Origin: Sinonovacula constricta
Lineage: Eukaryota > Mollusca > Bivalvia > Cardiida > Solecurtidae
Direction: 5' to 3'
Length of the DNA stretch: 64,000 nt
Assembly: GCA_007844125.1 (NCBI GenBank)
Contig: CM017556.1
Span: 18,406,017 to 18,470,016, forward strand
A model generated the notes under the pieces. That model was not told the DNA's origin and made no database searches. It saw only the letters and a list, made by a program, of their open reading frames with translations. Position numbers and translations under genes: made by a program. How positions within the stretch are numbered: the stretch's first letter is position 1; every line of letters begins with the position of its first letter. This document shows positions 31,633-43,561 of the stretch, piece by piece.

Positions 31633-34290
31633 AGCATAGTAGCTTTGGTCACCAAGATTGCCTTAGCTATTCATTTAAAAGAAAAAGTTATTATTTCTAG
31701 TGCATTTTTTCATAAATCGTTGTATCAGTAGTGCTTAAGATAATAATTAGTACTGTAAGTTTTGATGATATTATACTTGGATATTAATTATCTATTAATT
31801 ATCAATAATATTTTAATTTCCTATGATTTTTAATTCTTGATAAGGTTGCATTAAAAAATACAATAATTCAGATTTTGTCAGTTAACTGCATACAGAAATA
31901 TTAAGTATGTAACTTGTAAGATGTATTCTTGAGATGTTTGTATTTAAGTCATGAATGTTTGCAATAACAAATTACATGTATAAAATACAGCTATAATTAT
32001 CATATATGTTGAATATTCTGAATATTTCCATTAATAAACACACAAACTAAATCCTGTGATCATATCATAGACCAACACAGTATGAAGAAAATAAAGCTTG
32101 CACTGGTAAGGACAGGTCCGTGGAGATATTTTTTATTCATAGACTGGTTAGTGGTCTCTGGTGAATGAATAATGCATGACAAGAGACCAGTCTGTGGCCA
32201 TGTGGTCGGAACAGTGTCTCAGCAATATCTCGGCTCCCAACTTTGTCAGTATTCTGGTATGACATGGTAACTGTATGTCCTCAGAGACCTTGTATAAACA
32301 CATTGTCAATGCCAGTGTTTGACTTGCATATTGTTCTTGATGAAGTGATCTCCTTGGACCACCGACCATGGTCACTAAACATTGGTGATTGGAGAAAATG
32401 AAAAGAAAAAAAATGGGTTAGGACTTGTGTATGTTACCACAATGCAAAACAATTACCAAGACCCACACAAAATAATCCACACAAAATAATGATGTTTTTA
32501 ATTTTAATAAGGCCCTTATACACACTTTTGAACATGACAGAAAAAGTCCCCAAAGACATGCATTGACAGTACTAAAAAAACAGCCAAAACAAACAAAATA
32601 ATGACCAGAATAATTACTTACTTGACCAAGCAAAAAGACTTCCCATTTTCTTTTTTCATTATTGAATTAATGGAAACGTTCACATTACATGAGTGGTGGA
32701 AAACGATATTTCGTTAGCTAGACATCCTGTTTAGGTGGCAAATAAGATGAGTCCATTTGTAGGCAGCACATATGTTCAGATGGTCAATTATGTCATGTAA
32801 ATGAGGCATTTAGTGTTGGCTTTCTGTCGTATGAATTTTCTTAAAATTATTTCGTTGATAACCAGTGGTTGATGTTACCTCTGTGAATGGGAAGAACATG
32901 TAGTGCAGATATTAACTTTCTCTCAATTTAAAAAAAAAGAAGAATTTATGCTGTTCATCGTAGCTTTTTTAATGGATGTTGCAGTACAATTTTTTTTTAT
33001 TGTTCACTAATCTGCAAAGGTTATATCACATTTTGTTCTAACCACAAAATAGCAATATGTTATGTAATAATCGTGCATGTAGAAATTGGCAAGCTAGGCA
33101 ACAATAAATACAGTTGTCCATACAGTTCAGTTAATTAGAAATGTTTTGGTTCATTTGATTTACCTTTCTTTTCGCTTTTGTTGTCTGCAGGTTGTAATTT
33201 ATAACCTACGTCACTTCATGTGGAAGCAATCTGTAAGGTGTGTGCTCACTAATTGTGCAAATGGATTGACACTGATTTAAATCTGCAATTGATTGCTCCA
33301 TTTGTTAACCACTGAAGTGGCCATGCAGAATGGGAGACAATTGATTATCTGTGAAAAATAGGCTTCAGAGCAATAAATGTTCTTGCTGGTTGGACTTGTG
33401 ATTCATGTCAAAATATTATTTTTATGAGAGATCAGCTATTAGCTGTTGTTCATGTTCAGTATTTCTCTGTACTTTCTGTTAGCTGGTAGGTTAGTAATTG
33501 TGAATATTATAAACTACATTGTACTTGTCTGATTGCTGAAATGAAGGGATTTGGTTTTGATTGTGTAGATGGTTTTGGCATAGTGTATTGGTATTATCTG
33601 ATGGGGATTGTACCTTTGTCTGGTTCTTAATATATCTGGTAGTTATAACCTTCATTTATTCTTTTTGTAATTGTTAAGAGTTCAATGTCAGCATGTTTTA
33701 ATGCATGTTTTATTTCTTCAACAAAAAAGCAAGCTTATGTTTACATTTTTTTACAACAAGGCTTTCACTTTTTATAATTTTTTTAATTTTTATTTTCACT
33801 TATTTTTATGATGCGTGCTCTCATACTTTTCTTTTTTCATTTTTTTCTTTTATACATGAAGCTATATATGTTGTTACATTTTCTGTTTCATTTTCTTTCA
33901 TTTCTCCAAACCTTAATCCTGTATAGTAAGTCATTAGCCCCATATCAACATGTTATATTATTTCTCTGTATTTTATTTCTGAAAGGTTTAATGCCATATG
34001 TGTATCTCATGTTGGATACAAACTTTAATGCCCTGATGTCATTTGTGATGTGATATCCCTCCTGGGAGACTGTCTTATGTGACAAGGTGGGAAAATAGCT
34101 CCTGACAACTGAAAACCAAATCACGCCAAAAACATAGTGCACTCACAGCTGAAGTAAATAAAAAGTGCTTGGTTTTGAATTTGATATGTGCAGTGAAGAC
34201 TTAAACTGTGAATGGAATTTATATTAAGTGGAGTTTTCATTTAAGATGGTTAATATTTAACATAATTCAGAAAGATTTGGATTTACTTAC
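31633..34290. other. AT-rich stretch, nothing firm
   Basis: 32110-32380 is GC-richer with a short imperfect inverted pair (agactggt / accagtct, 32141 and 32183). The open frames at 33705-34142 are T-rich and unsupported. No gene. Confidence 0.4.
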
Positions 34291-34335
34291 CCGACAAAAT
34301 TTCTTTAGAAGATTATAGATGTTCTTATTGAATGC
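34291..34335 (-). CDS. Candidate micro-exon, minus strand, 45 nt, phase 0-0
   Basis: Seen: acceptor aatgtaatcacattttag ends at 34336; 15 codons read AFNKNIYNLLKKFCR; donor CGG|gtaagtaaa starts at 34290. Entry and exit are both phase 0 and the length is a multiple of three. The peptide is an amphipathic Lys/Leu/Phe helix-like segment. Phase 0 agrees with the candidate exon at 47035-47076 and the terminal exon at 747. Both splice sites are near consensus; coding content alone is too short to prove it. Confidence 0.38.
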
Positions 34336-34982
34336 CTAAAATGTGATTACATTTTCAAAAGATTGACGAAAGATATGCCTTTGCATATGCATATATATTG
34401 TACTTACAGGTTATAAGCTTCACATCTATGCCTCTTTTTTAAGAAATTTTGTGAAACAATAATATACTTTTTTTTATGTATAAATCAAGATATTTTAACC
34501 AAACCTGATACAAAATTGAATAATTATAAAAAAAATAATAAGGAATTCTGAATACACTAGTAATCTTGGTGTACATGTAAATGTGAGGATACTTTTCTTG
34601 CTTTAAATACATGTATATCTAAGAATTTGTGCACTCGTGTTAGACAGAATAGTAAGGTACACATACATGCACATTTTTAGTAACTGTTTATAAACACCGT
34701 GATTTTATGTAAAAGATTATTTCCTGGAATATTTCATAAAACAGCTGTTATCTCATTACCCATCAAAATGTAAGGTTGCTTCTCTGTGTGACTTGCATAA
34801 TTATATGTGTGAGTATATGTCAGCTGGATATAAGAGTGCTGTGTGCAGGTAGATGGACTTCAACAGCTGGACTTTTATGGGGTGTGGGTACATTAGATCA
34901 GTTGGGAGTGTTTAAGGGCTGTCTCCAATGTAAAACCAGCTGGAGAGATAAACGATGAGCCACCAATGTGTGGGCCATACAG
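34336..34982. other. AT-rich stretch, nothing recognised
   Basis: The plus open frame 34776-34958 has Cys/Trp/Gly content but no splice support. Confidence 0.4.
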
Positions 34983-34986
34983 ACAG

Positions 34987-35028
34987 TGTCATGGAATTGA
35001 TAACCTATGGTCTTGAACTGGTGCAGAG
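34987..35028 (+). CDS. Candidate micro-exon, plus strand, 42 nt, phase 2-2
   Basis: Seen: acceptor gccatacagacag ends at 34986 (an alternative AG lies 4 bp upstream). One base finishes a codon, then VMELITYGLELVQ, then AG left over at a strong donor AGAG|gtgagtaac at 35029. Symmetric in phase 2. Joined to the 24-nt candidate at 44872 the frame continues as ...ELVQSIINGLLD. The pyrimidine tract is weak. It lies in the first unit of the degenerate ~99-bp array, which argues for caution. Confidence 0.28.
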
Positions 35029-36500
35029 GTGAGTAACAGAAGCACAAAAATGTGCTTCAAACTTTGCAATACTTAGTATTAAGATAAAATAAGTTTGATC
35101 CAAATATATGTCCATGGACTTCTAATTACAGCAACGTGAGCAGTGACCAGTAGTTCAAGCTTTTCTGTCATAAGCATCAAGATAAAATAACAAACCAAGT
35201 TATGAATAATTATGGACCCCACATTACAGCAACAAGGACAGCAACTGTGACCAGTAGTTCAAGCTTTGACATCATCATTGTTGAGATAAAATAAGTTTGA
35301 CCCTAATATATTAATATAGACCCCTGTCTACAGCAACAAGGACAGTGACAGGAAGTTCAAGCTTTGACATTGTTATTGTTGAGATAAAATAAGTTTGACC
35401 CTAATATATTAATATAGACCCCTTTCTACAGCAACAAGGACAGTGACAGGAAGTTCAAGCTTTGTCATTGTAATTGTCAAGATAAAATAAGTTTGACCCT
35501 AATATATTAATATAGACCCCTTTCTACAGCAACAAGGACAGTGACCGGAAGTTCAAGCTTTGACATTGTTATTGTCAAGATAAAATAAGTTTGACCCCTG
35601 CAAGTTATGAACAGACCTCTGATGGCAGCAACAAGAATAGCTGCAGTGACATGTAGCTCAACCTTTGCCATCATTATTATCATGATAAAATAACTATGAC
35701 CCCAATATATGAACCTCTGATAACAGCAACAAGGACAGCAAAAGTGACATGTATAGTTCAAGCTTGACATCATTACTATTGATATTGAATATGTTTGACC
35801 CCTGATTACAGCAACAGTAACAGGTAGTTGAAGCTTTGTCATCATAATTGTCAAGATAAAATAAGTTTGACACTAATTTTTATATAGACCCCTTATTACA
35901 GCAACAAGGACAGTGACAGGAAGTTCATGCTTTGCCATTGTTATTGTCAAGATAAAATAAGTTTGACCCCAATACATAAACATAGACGTCTGATAACAGC
36001 AACAAGGACAGCAAAAGTGATATCAATCGTTCAAGCTTTTTGACATCATTATTGTCAACATAAAATAAGTTTAAAACTAGTATACTAACAGAGAACCCTG
36101 CTTACAGCAACAGTGACAGGTAGTTTGAGCTTTGCCATCATTATTTTCAGGATAAAATAATTATGACCCGATTATATAAACATAGACCTCTGATTACAGC
36201 AACAGTGATAGGTAGTTAGAGCTTTGCCATCATTATTTTCAGGATAAAATAATTATGACCCGATTATATAAGCATGGACCTCTGATTACAGCAACAGTGA
36301 CAGGTGCTTCAAGCTTTGCCATCATTATTATCATGATAAAATAAGTATGACTCAAATTTATGACCATAGACCCTTGACAACAACAAAGACAGTAACAAAG
36401 ACAGCAACAGTGACAGGTAGTTCAAACTTTGCCTTTAGTATCGTCTGGATAAAATGACCAAAGATACATGACTACTAATGACTGATTACAGCATCAGGGA
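35015..36500. repeat. Degenerate tandem array, about 99-bp unit, about 14 copies
   Basis: gataaaataagtttgaccc recurs near 35082, 35181, 35284, 35382, 35481, 35579, 35683, 35853, 35950, 36059, 36149, 36242, 36333 and 36446. It is followed by tacagcaacaaggacagtga and gttcaagctttgacat. The block 35284-35600 is the most uniform (recent); both edges are decayed. A 115-codon minus open frame inside is repeat-driven. Confidence 0.9.
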
Positions 36501-37850
36501 CAGGAACTTCTAAATACAAGGCTCATTTTTAGAAATTTAAAATAATTTTAGACAATTGTAGCAACATTGACAAATGATTTGCAAACATGGTCAACTAGTT
36601 ACCTTAATATGATGCAAATTAAAGAACATCAAGTCACCATTTCTATAAACATTTGATAATTGGCCAGAATTGAAGAAGTACAATTGTCAATACACACTAA
36701 GGAATATTTGCATTTTCTGCATTATCACAGATAATTTTACAAGAAAATTACAAGAATTTGTTTCATTGTAAAGGTTCTTTATATGTCATACAGTCTTTTC
36801 CGTGAAGATTTTGTTTGTTTTGTGGCTATTTCTAAAAATAGAAAATGTGTAAAAAAAATTAAATATTTAGAAATCATTGAGATGAGCATTTAAAAAAAAG
36901 ATTCATCTTGACTCCAATTATTTTAAGTGAATAATGTCATTATGTTTTTAGCTTCTTGTATTATTGCTGCCTCTGCTAACAACGATTTCATTTTTTGAAC
37001 AGTTAAATATATTGACAACTCTAACCAAAGAGATAACTTTGTCCATTGATTGAAAAAAAAATCAAAGCCATGTGTCAAAGTCCCAATGTTCCATGTTAAT
37101 TATGATAGCTGATTGATTGAGCAGATCTCTACTGCCATGAAAGGATGATAGTATGCTAGGTGTGCTGGGTGAGTTGCATAAGGGTTCATTAGGATTCCTG
37201 ATTAGTGCAAATCAGCATGTTCATGTGCTATCTATGGAGAAATCAACATGTTCATGTGCCATCTACTGATAAAAGAGTAAAATACTAGATAAAGTCAATC
37301 AAATTATGTGTGTATCACATTTCATAGCCACACTTAAAACATATGTTGTCACAACGGGACAACTCTTATGAGTGTGAGCAACATAGGGCTTGAAGATAAC
37401 CACATAGAGCCCACATTCCTATTATTTAACTGACACATGTTACATTTAGTTTGATTATGTTGGGTCCTGTATTTGACCATTGATCAGGTGGCAAACCTGC
37501 CTGCCAAAGTGCCATCTATGGAGGCACCAGGCCAACTTCAAAGTAAAGCAAGAGCCTGATTATCTATTAATTAATGGTAGAACCCACTCCAGAATAATGA
37601 TATAGTTCCACATTCAATATTGAAATAATAGGTGAAAATTAAAAGCTGATTTTAAGTGCATAATTATGCTTGTTTTTCTACTGAAACATAAAGAGATATT
37701 AATCAAAAACATACCAGGCATTCATCTCAAATAAAGGGCATTTGTCAAGGATATAATGGAGTTATACTTCAAATGAATGGCATTGACCAATTTTAGAGAG
37801 CATGAAATTTGTCAAGTACTAAATGGAGTTTATCATGTTGACTGGCTTCA
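36501..37850. other. AT-rich stretch with one small duplication
   Basis: catgttcatgtgc with surroundings is duplicated at 37216 and 37247. Otherwise nothing. Confidence 0.5.
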
Positions 37851-37999
37851 AAGGTGGTATCTGACAGCTTGGACCTTTTGATTTTTCTCATGCAATCAAA
37901 TTAATTATTGTCACTTGAAAAGATCTCTCAAAATGCTGTTAATTGATGTCCTACAGGCTTTGCGAAACGTAAAGCGTAACACTGACTTCTTATTTTAAA

Positions 38000-38112
38000 A
38001 ATGTATTTTCTATCTGAGCCATGCTGCACAGTTTTTAAAAATGTATTTTCTATCTGAGCCATGCTGCACAGTTTTTAAAAATGTATTTTCTATCTGAGAC
38101 ATGCTGCACAGT
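38000..38112. repeat. 39-bp internal triplication within transposon copy 3
   Basis: atgtattttctatctgagcc with atgctgcacag and tttttaaaa recurs three times with one substitution (gagcc to gagac). The homologous site in the other copies is single. Confidence 0.95.
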
Positions 38113-38237
38113 GAGCTATTTTTAAAGAAACCATGTGAACATTTACTTTTGAGATCACGTGACATGATCACCTCTGACCTCAATATCTATTTTTAGTTGC
38201 AACCCACATCCTGCTTGTTTATAGATGTGGAAATAAT

Positions 38238-38697
38238 TAGGGGTGTCACGATACGCCTAAAGCGTACCACGATATACTGCGATATGCTAGCACCGTATTG
38301 CGATACGTACCACGATATATTGCTCAATAAAAAAAGTATTACTGCATATTCATTTGGAATTGTTTCCATAAGTCACTCTTAACCTTTTTATTCGGAACGA
38401 TTTCAAATTCTTCTGACATTATATTTAATCATCGTCAGTAAACGTTTGGCTTCATGTGCTTATTATACGTACCAGCGTCTGCATCACCCGGAATGATGAG
38501 CGGTTCGATAAATATTTAGAAACACAATGTTTTATTTAAACGAACGATTAATTCACCAGAAGTCTATTTAATTTTGGAATCGCTGCGGATTGAAAGTGGA
38601 ACTCTAAAAACCGGTATGTTGATTTTGTATCGCGGTACAATATTGTTCGGCAGTATACTGCAATATACCGGTATATCGGTATATCGTGACACCCCTA
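38238..38697. mobile_element. hAT-type MITE nested in the TIR transposon
   Basis: Perfect 16-bp TIRs TAGGGGTGTCACGATA (38238-38253) and complement (38682-38697). Perfect 8-bp target duplication GAAATAAT on both sides (38230-38237, 38698-38705), the hAT hallmark. Subterminal regions are rich in cgata/tatcg motifs, as transposase-binding repeats are in hAT elements. 460 bp with no coding capacity, so mobilised in trans. Confidence 0.93.
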
Positions 38698-38883
38698 GAA
38701 ATAATGGACATTTAAAGTGATATATTTAATATTTGTATTGTCTAACAATTGAAGGGATGTTATAAGTAGCTTCACTTGACTAAAATGTAAGCTAATGCAG
38801 CAATTATACTAAAAAACATGGGTATATATTTGTAAGTTTTAGTTACATTTGTAAAATGTTGACACACTGTCAGATACCACCTT

Positions 38884-39435
38884 AAAGGAGGCGTTTCAAA
38901 AGTCTCTAAATTGTTAGCTGTTTCCCTTAAAACACTTTATCACATTTATTTTTATTTCGCAGAGGACCTGTTTTGTTAACATATATATTTTGTCTTATTT
39001 GTTCTGCAAAATAATAACAACACATTTTTATTTATACAGATGTAGTTTTTCGAAAGTTTGATGATAAAAACTATTCCTGAATGAAGCAAAAACACAGTCC
39101 AATCAAGTTGATTGATATTCCAGGTCTGAAAGCATGAAGCCTTTGTCTGGACTGTCTCTCAACTGGATTGACTCAAAAACCCTTAACTTGCTTGTAGTTG
39201 AGCTTTGGTCAGACAAACTTAAAGGTCTTGTCCTAAAAATTGATGCAAAGTTGAACAGACTTTTTAATAGAGACTGCATCAAATAGTGTAGGTCTGGTTC
39301 AGACAGGTCCCAGCAGTAGCTGACTGATCTGGATATAAATTTATTCTCTATGGCTCATCAAGTCGTATTTAGCTGTCTGAAAGAGATAAGATCTGCTGGC
39401 TAGTTGTACGATAGTTTAACTGCTTGTGTTCACTG
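38884..39435. other. AT-rich stretch with a diverged dispersed-repeat fragment
   Basis: 39255-39345 (caaatagtgtaggtctggtt cagac) is a relative of the 29605 and 51616 fragments. An imperfect inverted pair lies at 39098-39174 (gtccaatcaagttga / tcaactggattgac). Confidence 0.45.
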
Positions 39436-39660
39436 GAGCGACTGGGGCCGAGTGGTTAGAGTCAATGACTCCTCAACCCCTCACTGGGTGGGTTCGAGTC
39501 CCGGTCGGGGTGGCAGTTTTCATGTGGGGAGGTTTTCGAGCTAATCTGCAGTGGTTCTACCCAGACATAAGTTTGGGGACTTCCTCCACCAACAATAAGA
39601 AGAATGTTGTCAATATGACCATAATTGTGTTAGTGTGATGTTACAAATAAGTATAAGCAT
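39436..39660 (+). mobile_element. tRNA-derived SINE, family 1, copy g (well preserved)
   Basis: Head actggggccgagtggttaga, B box gtgggttcgagtcccggt (near perfect), then tgtggggaggttttcgagct, ggttctacccagacataag, cttcctccaccaacaataag and atgaccataattgtgttagt. Confidence 0.8.
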
Positions 39661-40003
39661 AAACAAGCTTGCGCTTGTCTATATAAACAGCGGGTATTGC
39701 ATCATTCTGTTATGCTGTAATATGGCAATAAATAATTCTAATAAATTTTACTCTATAGCACATGTCTGACCACTAGAAACAAACTACTAATTGAACGAAT
39801 AAGACCTCTATTTCGGTTATAGAAAATAAGTTTATATTGGATACTTTTGCCATTTTACAAAAGAGAATAGTGAAGATTGTATTAAAATAAGGAAAGACAA
39901 TTATCAAACCCACAATCATGTGTGCAGGTCAAAGTTAAAAAAACTATGTCAGAGGTTCAGAATTCAGTTATTAAGGCACCAAATAACCATATCACCATGC
40001 GAA
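39661..40003. other. AT-rich gap before the 45-bp array
   Basis: Nothing supported. Confidence 0.5.
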
Positions 40004-42178
40004 TACAGCAGTCTATATTATTGTCCTACCATCACATCTCCCTGTTAATACAGCAATCTCTATTATTGCCCTACCACCATATCCCCATGGTAATACAGCA
40101 GTCTATATTATTGCCCTTCCACCATATCTCCATGGTAATGCAGTAGTTTCTATTATTGCCCTACCACCATATCCCCATGGTAATACAGCAGTCTCTATTA
40201 TTGCCCTACCACCATATCCCCATAGTAATACAGCAGTTTCTATTATTGCCCTACCATCATATCCCCATGGTAATGCAGCAGTCTCTATTATTGCCCTACC
40301 ACCATATCCCCATGGTTATGCAGCAGTTTCTATTATTGCCCTACCACCATATCCCCATGGTAATGCAGTAGTCTCTATTATTGCCCTACCACCATATCCC
40401 CATGGAAATGCAGTAGTTTCTATTATTGCCCTACCACCATATCCCCATGGTAATACAGCAGTCTCTATTATTGCCCTACCACCATGTCCCCATGGTTATG
40501 CAGTAGTTTCTATTATTGCCCTACCACCATATCCCCATGGTAATTCAGCAGTTTCTATTATTGCCCTACCACCATATCCCCATGGTAATGCAGCAGTCTC
40601 TATTATTGCCCTACCATCATATCCCCATGGTAATGCAGCAGTCTCTATTATTGCCCTACCACCATATCCCCATGGTAATGCAGCAGTCTCTATTATTGCC
40701 CTACCATCATATCCCCATGGTAATACAGCAGTCTCTATTATTGCCCTACCACCATATCCCAATGGAAATGCAGTAGTTTCTATTATTGCCCTACCACCAT
40801 ATCCCCATGGTAATGCAGCAGTCTCTATTATTGCCCTACCACCATATCCCCATAGTAATATAGCAGTCTCTATTATTGCCCTACCACCATATCCCCATGG
40901 TAATACAGTAGTTTCTATTATGCCCTACCATCATATCCCCATGGTAATGCAGCAGTCTCTATTATTGCCCTACCACCATATCCCCATGGTAATGCAGCAG
41001 ACTCTATTATTGCCCTACCACCATATCCCCATGGTAATGCAGCAGTCTCTATTATTGCCCTACCACCATATCCCCATGGTAATTCAGCAGTTTCTATTAT
41101 TGCCCTACCACCATATCCCCATGGTAATGCAGCAGTCTCTTTTATTGCCCTACCACCATATCCCCATGGTAATGCAGCAATCTCTATTATTGCCCTACCA
41201 CCATATCCCCATGGTAATGCAGCAGTCTCTTTTATTGCCCTACCACCATATCCCTATGGTAATATAGCAGTCTATATTGTTGTCCTACCATCATATCGCG
41301 ATGGTAATACAGCAGTCTATATTATTGTCCTTCCTTTATATCGCCCTGGTAATACAGCAGTCTATATTGTTGTCCTACAATCGTCACCTCTGGTAATACA
41401 GCAGTATTTATTATTGTCCTACAATTGAATTTCCCTGGTAATACGGCAGTCTATATTATTGTCCTTCCATTATATTCCCCTGGTAATACAGCAGTCTATA
41501 TTACATGTATTGTCCTACAATCGTGTCTCCCTGGTAACATAGCAGTCTATATTATTGTCCTACCATCATCTCCCCCAGTAATACAGCAGTCTATATTATT
41601 GTCCTTCCATTATATCGCCCTGGTAATACAGCAGTCTATATTGTTGTCCTACAATTGTCACCTCTGGTAATACAGCAGTCTATATTATTGTCCTACCATC
41701 ATCTCCCCCGGTAATACAGCAGTCTATATTATTGTTCTACCATGGTATAACCCTGGTAATACAGCAGTCTATATTATTGTCCTACAATCATCTCCCCTGG
41801 TAATACAGCAGTCTATATTATTGTCCTTCCATTATGTCGCCCTAGTAATACAGCAGTCTATATTGTTGTCCTACCATCATCTCCCCCGGTAATACAGCAG
41901 TCTATATTATTGTCCTTCCATTATGTCGCCCTGGTAATACAGCAGTCTATATTGTTGTCCTACAATCGTCACCTCTGGTAATACAGCAGTCTATATTATT
42001 GTTTTACAATTGAATCTCCCTGGTAATACGGCAGTCTATATTATTGTCTTTCCATTATATCCCCCTGGTAATACAGCAGTCTATATTACATGTATTGTCC
42101 TACAATCGTGTCTCCCTGGTAACATAGCAGTCTATATTATTGTCCTACCATCATCTCCCCTGGTAATACAGTCTATAT
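40004..42178. repeat. 45-bp minisatellite, left block, about 48 copies
   Basis: Unit ttgccctaccaccatatccc catggtaatgcagcag plus tctctatta, period 45. Two sub-blocks: 40050-41270 (accaccatatccccatgg type, very uniform) and 41270-42178 (cctggtaatacagcagtctatatt type, more varied). Within the second, a 585-bp (13-unit) super-unit repeats: ttacatgtattgtcctacaa at 41501 and 42086. 45 is a multiple of 3, so long pseudo-ORFs appear (LLLPYHHIPMVMQQS); they are artefacts. Confidence 0.97.
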
Positions 42179-43561
42179 TTATACCCCCACCACAAAATGT
42201 GTGTGTGTGGGGGCTATAATGGATTCGCTTTGTCCATCCGTCCGTCCGTCTGTCTCCATTATCGTGTCCGCTCTAGAACCCATGTTACCCATGTGTCAGC
42301 TCTAGGTCAAGGTCACAATTGAAGGTCAAATATCAAACAATCAAATATAAGACATTATGTCGTGCCCGCTCTGTAAGTCCTACACTAATTGAAAGATTTT
42401 CTTTAATCTTGGCTCAAATGTTCACCTCAACAAGGGGATGTGCAGAACCCATGTTACTCTTTTGCCAGCTTAAGGTCAAGGTCACACTTGAAGGTCAAAA
42501 ATTGACTTAGAAAATATTCTTAAATTTTAACATGTATTAGAATATTTCTGAAACTAGAAAAAGTTTTTGCTTGAAACTTAAAATATATATGAAGTGTCAC
42601 AATTAGGATATGAAGGTCAAGTTTCATAACTTTGTATTGCATTTTGACAAAGTTATGCCCCTTTTAAGTCTTCAAATTTACATACAATCAAGTATTAGAC
42701 AATATGATGTGTCCGCTCTGTAAGTCCTACACTAATTGAAAGATATTCTTTAATCTTGGCTCAAATGTTCACCTCAACAAGGGGATGTGCAGAACCCATG
42801 TTACTCTTTTGCCGGCATAAGGTCAAGGTCACACTTGAAGGTCAAAAATTGACTTAGAAAATATTCTTAAATTTTAACATGTATTTAAATATTTCTGAAA
42901 CTAGAAAAAGTATTTGCTTGAAACTTAAAATATATATGAAGTGTCACAATTAGGATATGCAGGTCAAGTTTCATAACTCTGTATTGCATTTTGACAAAGT
43001 TATGCCTCTTTTAAGTCTTCAAATTTACATACAATCAAGTATTAGACAATTTGTCGTGTCCGCTAAATAAATCCTATACTAATGGAAGAATTTTCTTCAA
43101 ACTTTACTCAAATGTTCAACTCAACAAGGGGATGTGCAGAACCCATGTTACCTTTGTGCCGGCTAAAGGTCAAGGTCACACTTGAAGGTCAAAATTGACT
43201 TAGAAAATGTTCTTAAATTTTAACATGTACTTGAATATTTCTGAAATTAGCACAGTTATTTGCTTGAAACTTAAAAGATATATGACGTATCACAAGTCAG
43301 ATATGCAGGTCAAGTTTCATAACTCTGTATTGCATTTTGACAAAGTTATGCCCCTTTTTAAGTCTTTTAATTTACTTACAATCAATACTAGACAATATGT
43401 CAGGTCGGCTCTATAAATTCTATACTAATGGAAGGATTTTCTTCAAACTTGACTCAAATGTTCACCCCAACTGGGCAATGTGCAGAACCCATCTTACCCT
43501 TGTACCAGCTTTGTCAAGGACATTGGTGTGGGTATGAATCGCATTCAGCGATAGTTCAAGT
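42179..43561. mobile_element. 347-bp tandem element interrupting the 45-bp array
   Basis: Opens with tacccccaccacaaaatgtg and gtgtgtgggggctataatgg, then tccgtccgtccgtctgtctc, then about 3.5 tandem units with period 347 (aggtcaaggtca at 42473, 42820 and 43167; a shorter first unit at 42304; the last truncated near 43515). The flanking satellite resumes mid-unit, so this looks like an insertion or an embedded element. Similar openings are, to my knowledge, common in mollusc repeats. No coding frame; the 69-111-codon frames are unsupported. Confidence 0.8.

Larger units (their letters stand above)
37851..38883 (+). mobile_element. Non-autonomous TIR transposon, copy 3, intact ends (1033 bp with nested insertion)
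   Basis: Perfect 17-bp TIRs: AAGGTGGTATCTGACAG at 37851-37867 and its complement at 38867-38883. No open frame of transposase size. TTAA abuts the right end; the left flank is TTCA, so the target duplication is unclear. Without the 460-bp hAT MITE (and its 8-bp duplication) the element is about 565 bp. It contains a 39-bp segment repeated three times (38000-38112). Copies at 18331 and 20292 share its internal order. Confidence 0.88.

Noticed and set aside
42179..42260. LTR or retroviral boundary (short inverted tacccccac..gtgggggc)
   Set aside because: No primer-binding site, polypurine tract or coding frame; fits a tandem-repeat element opening better.
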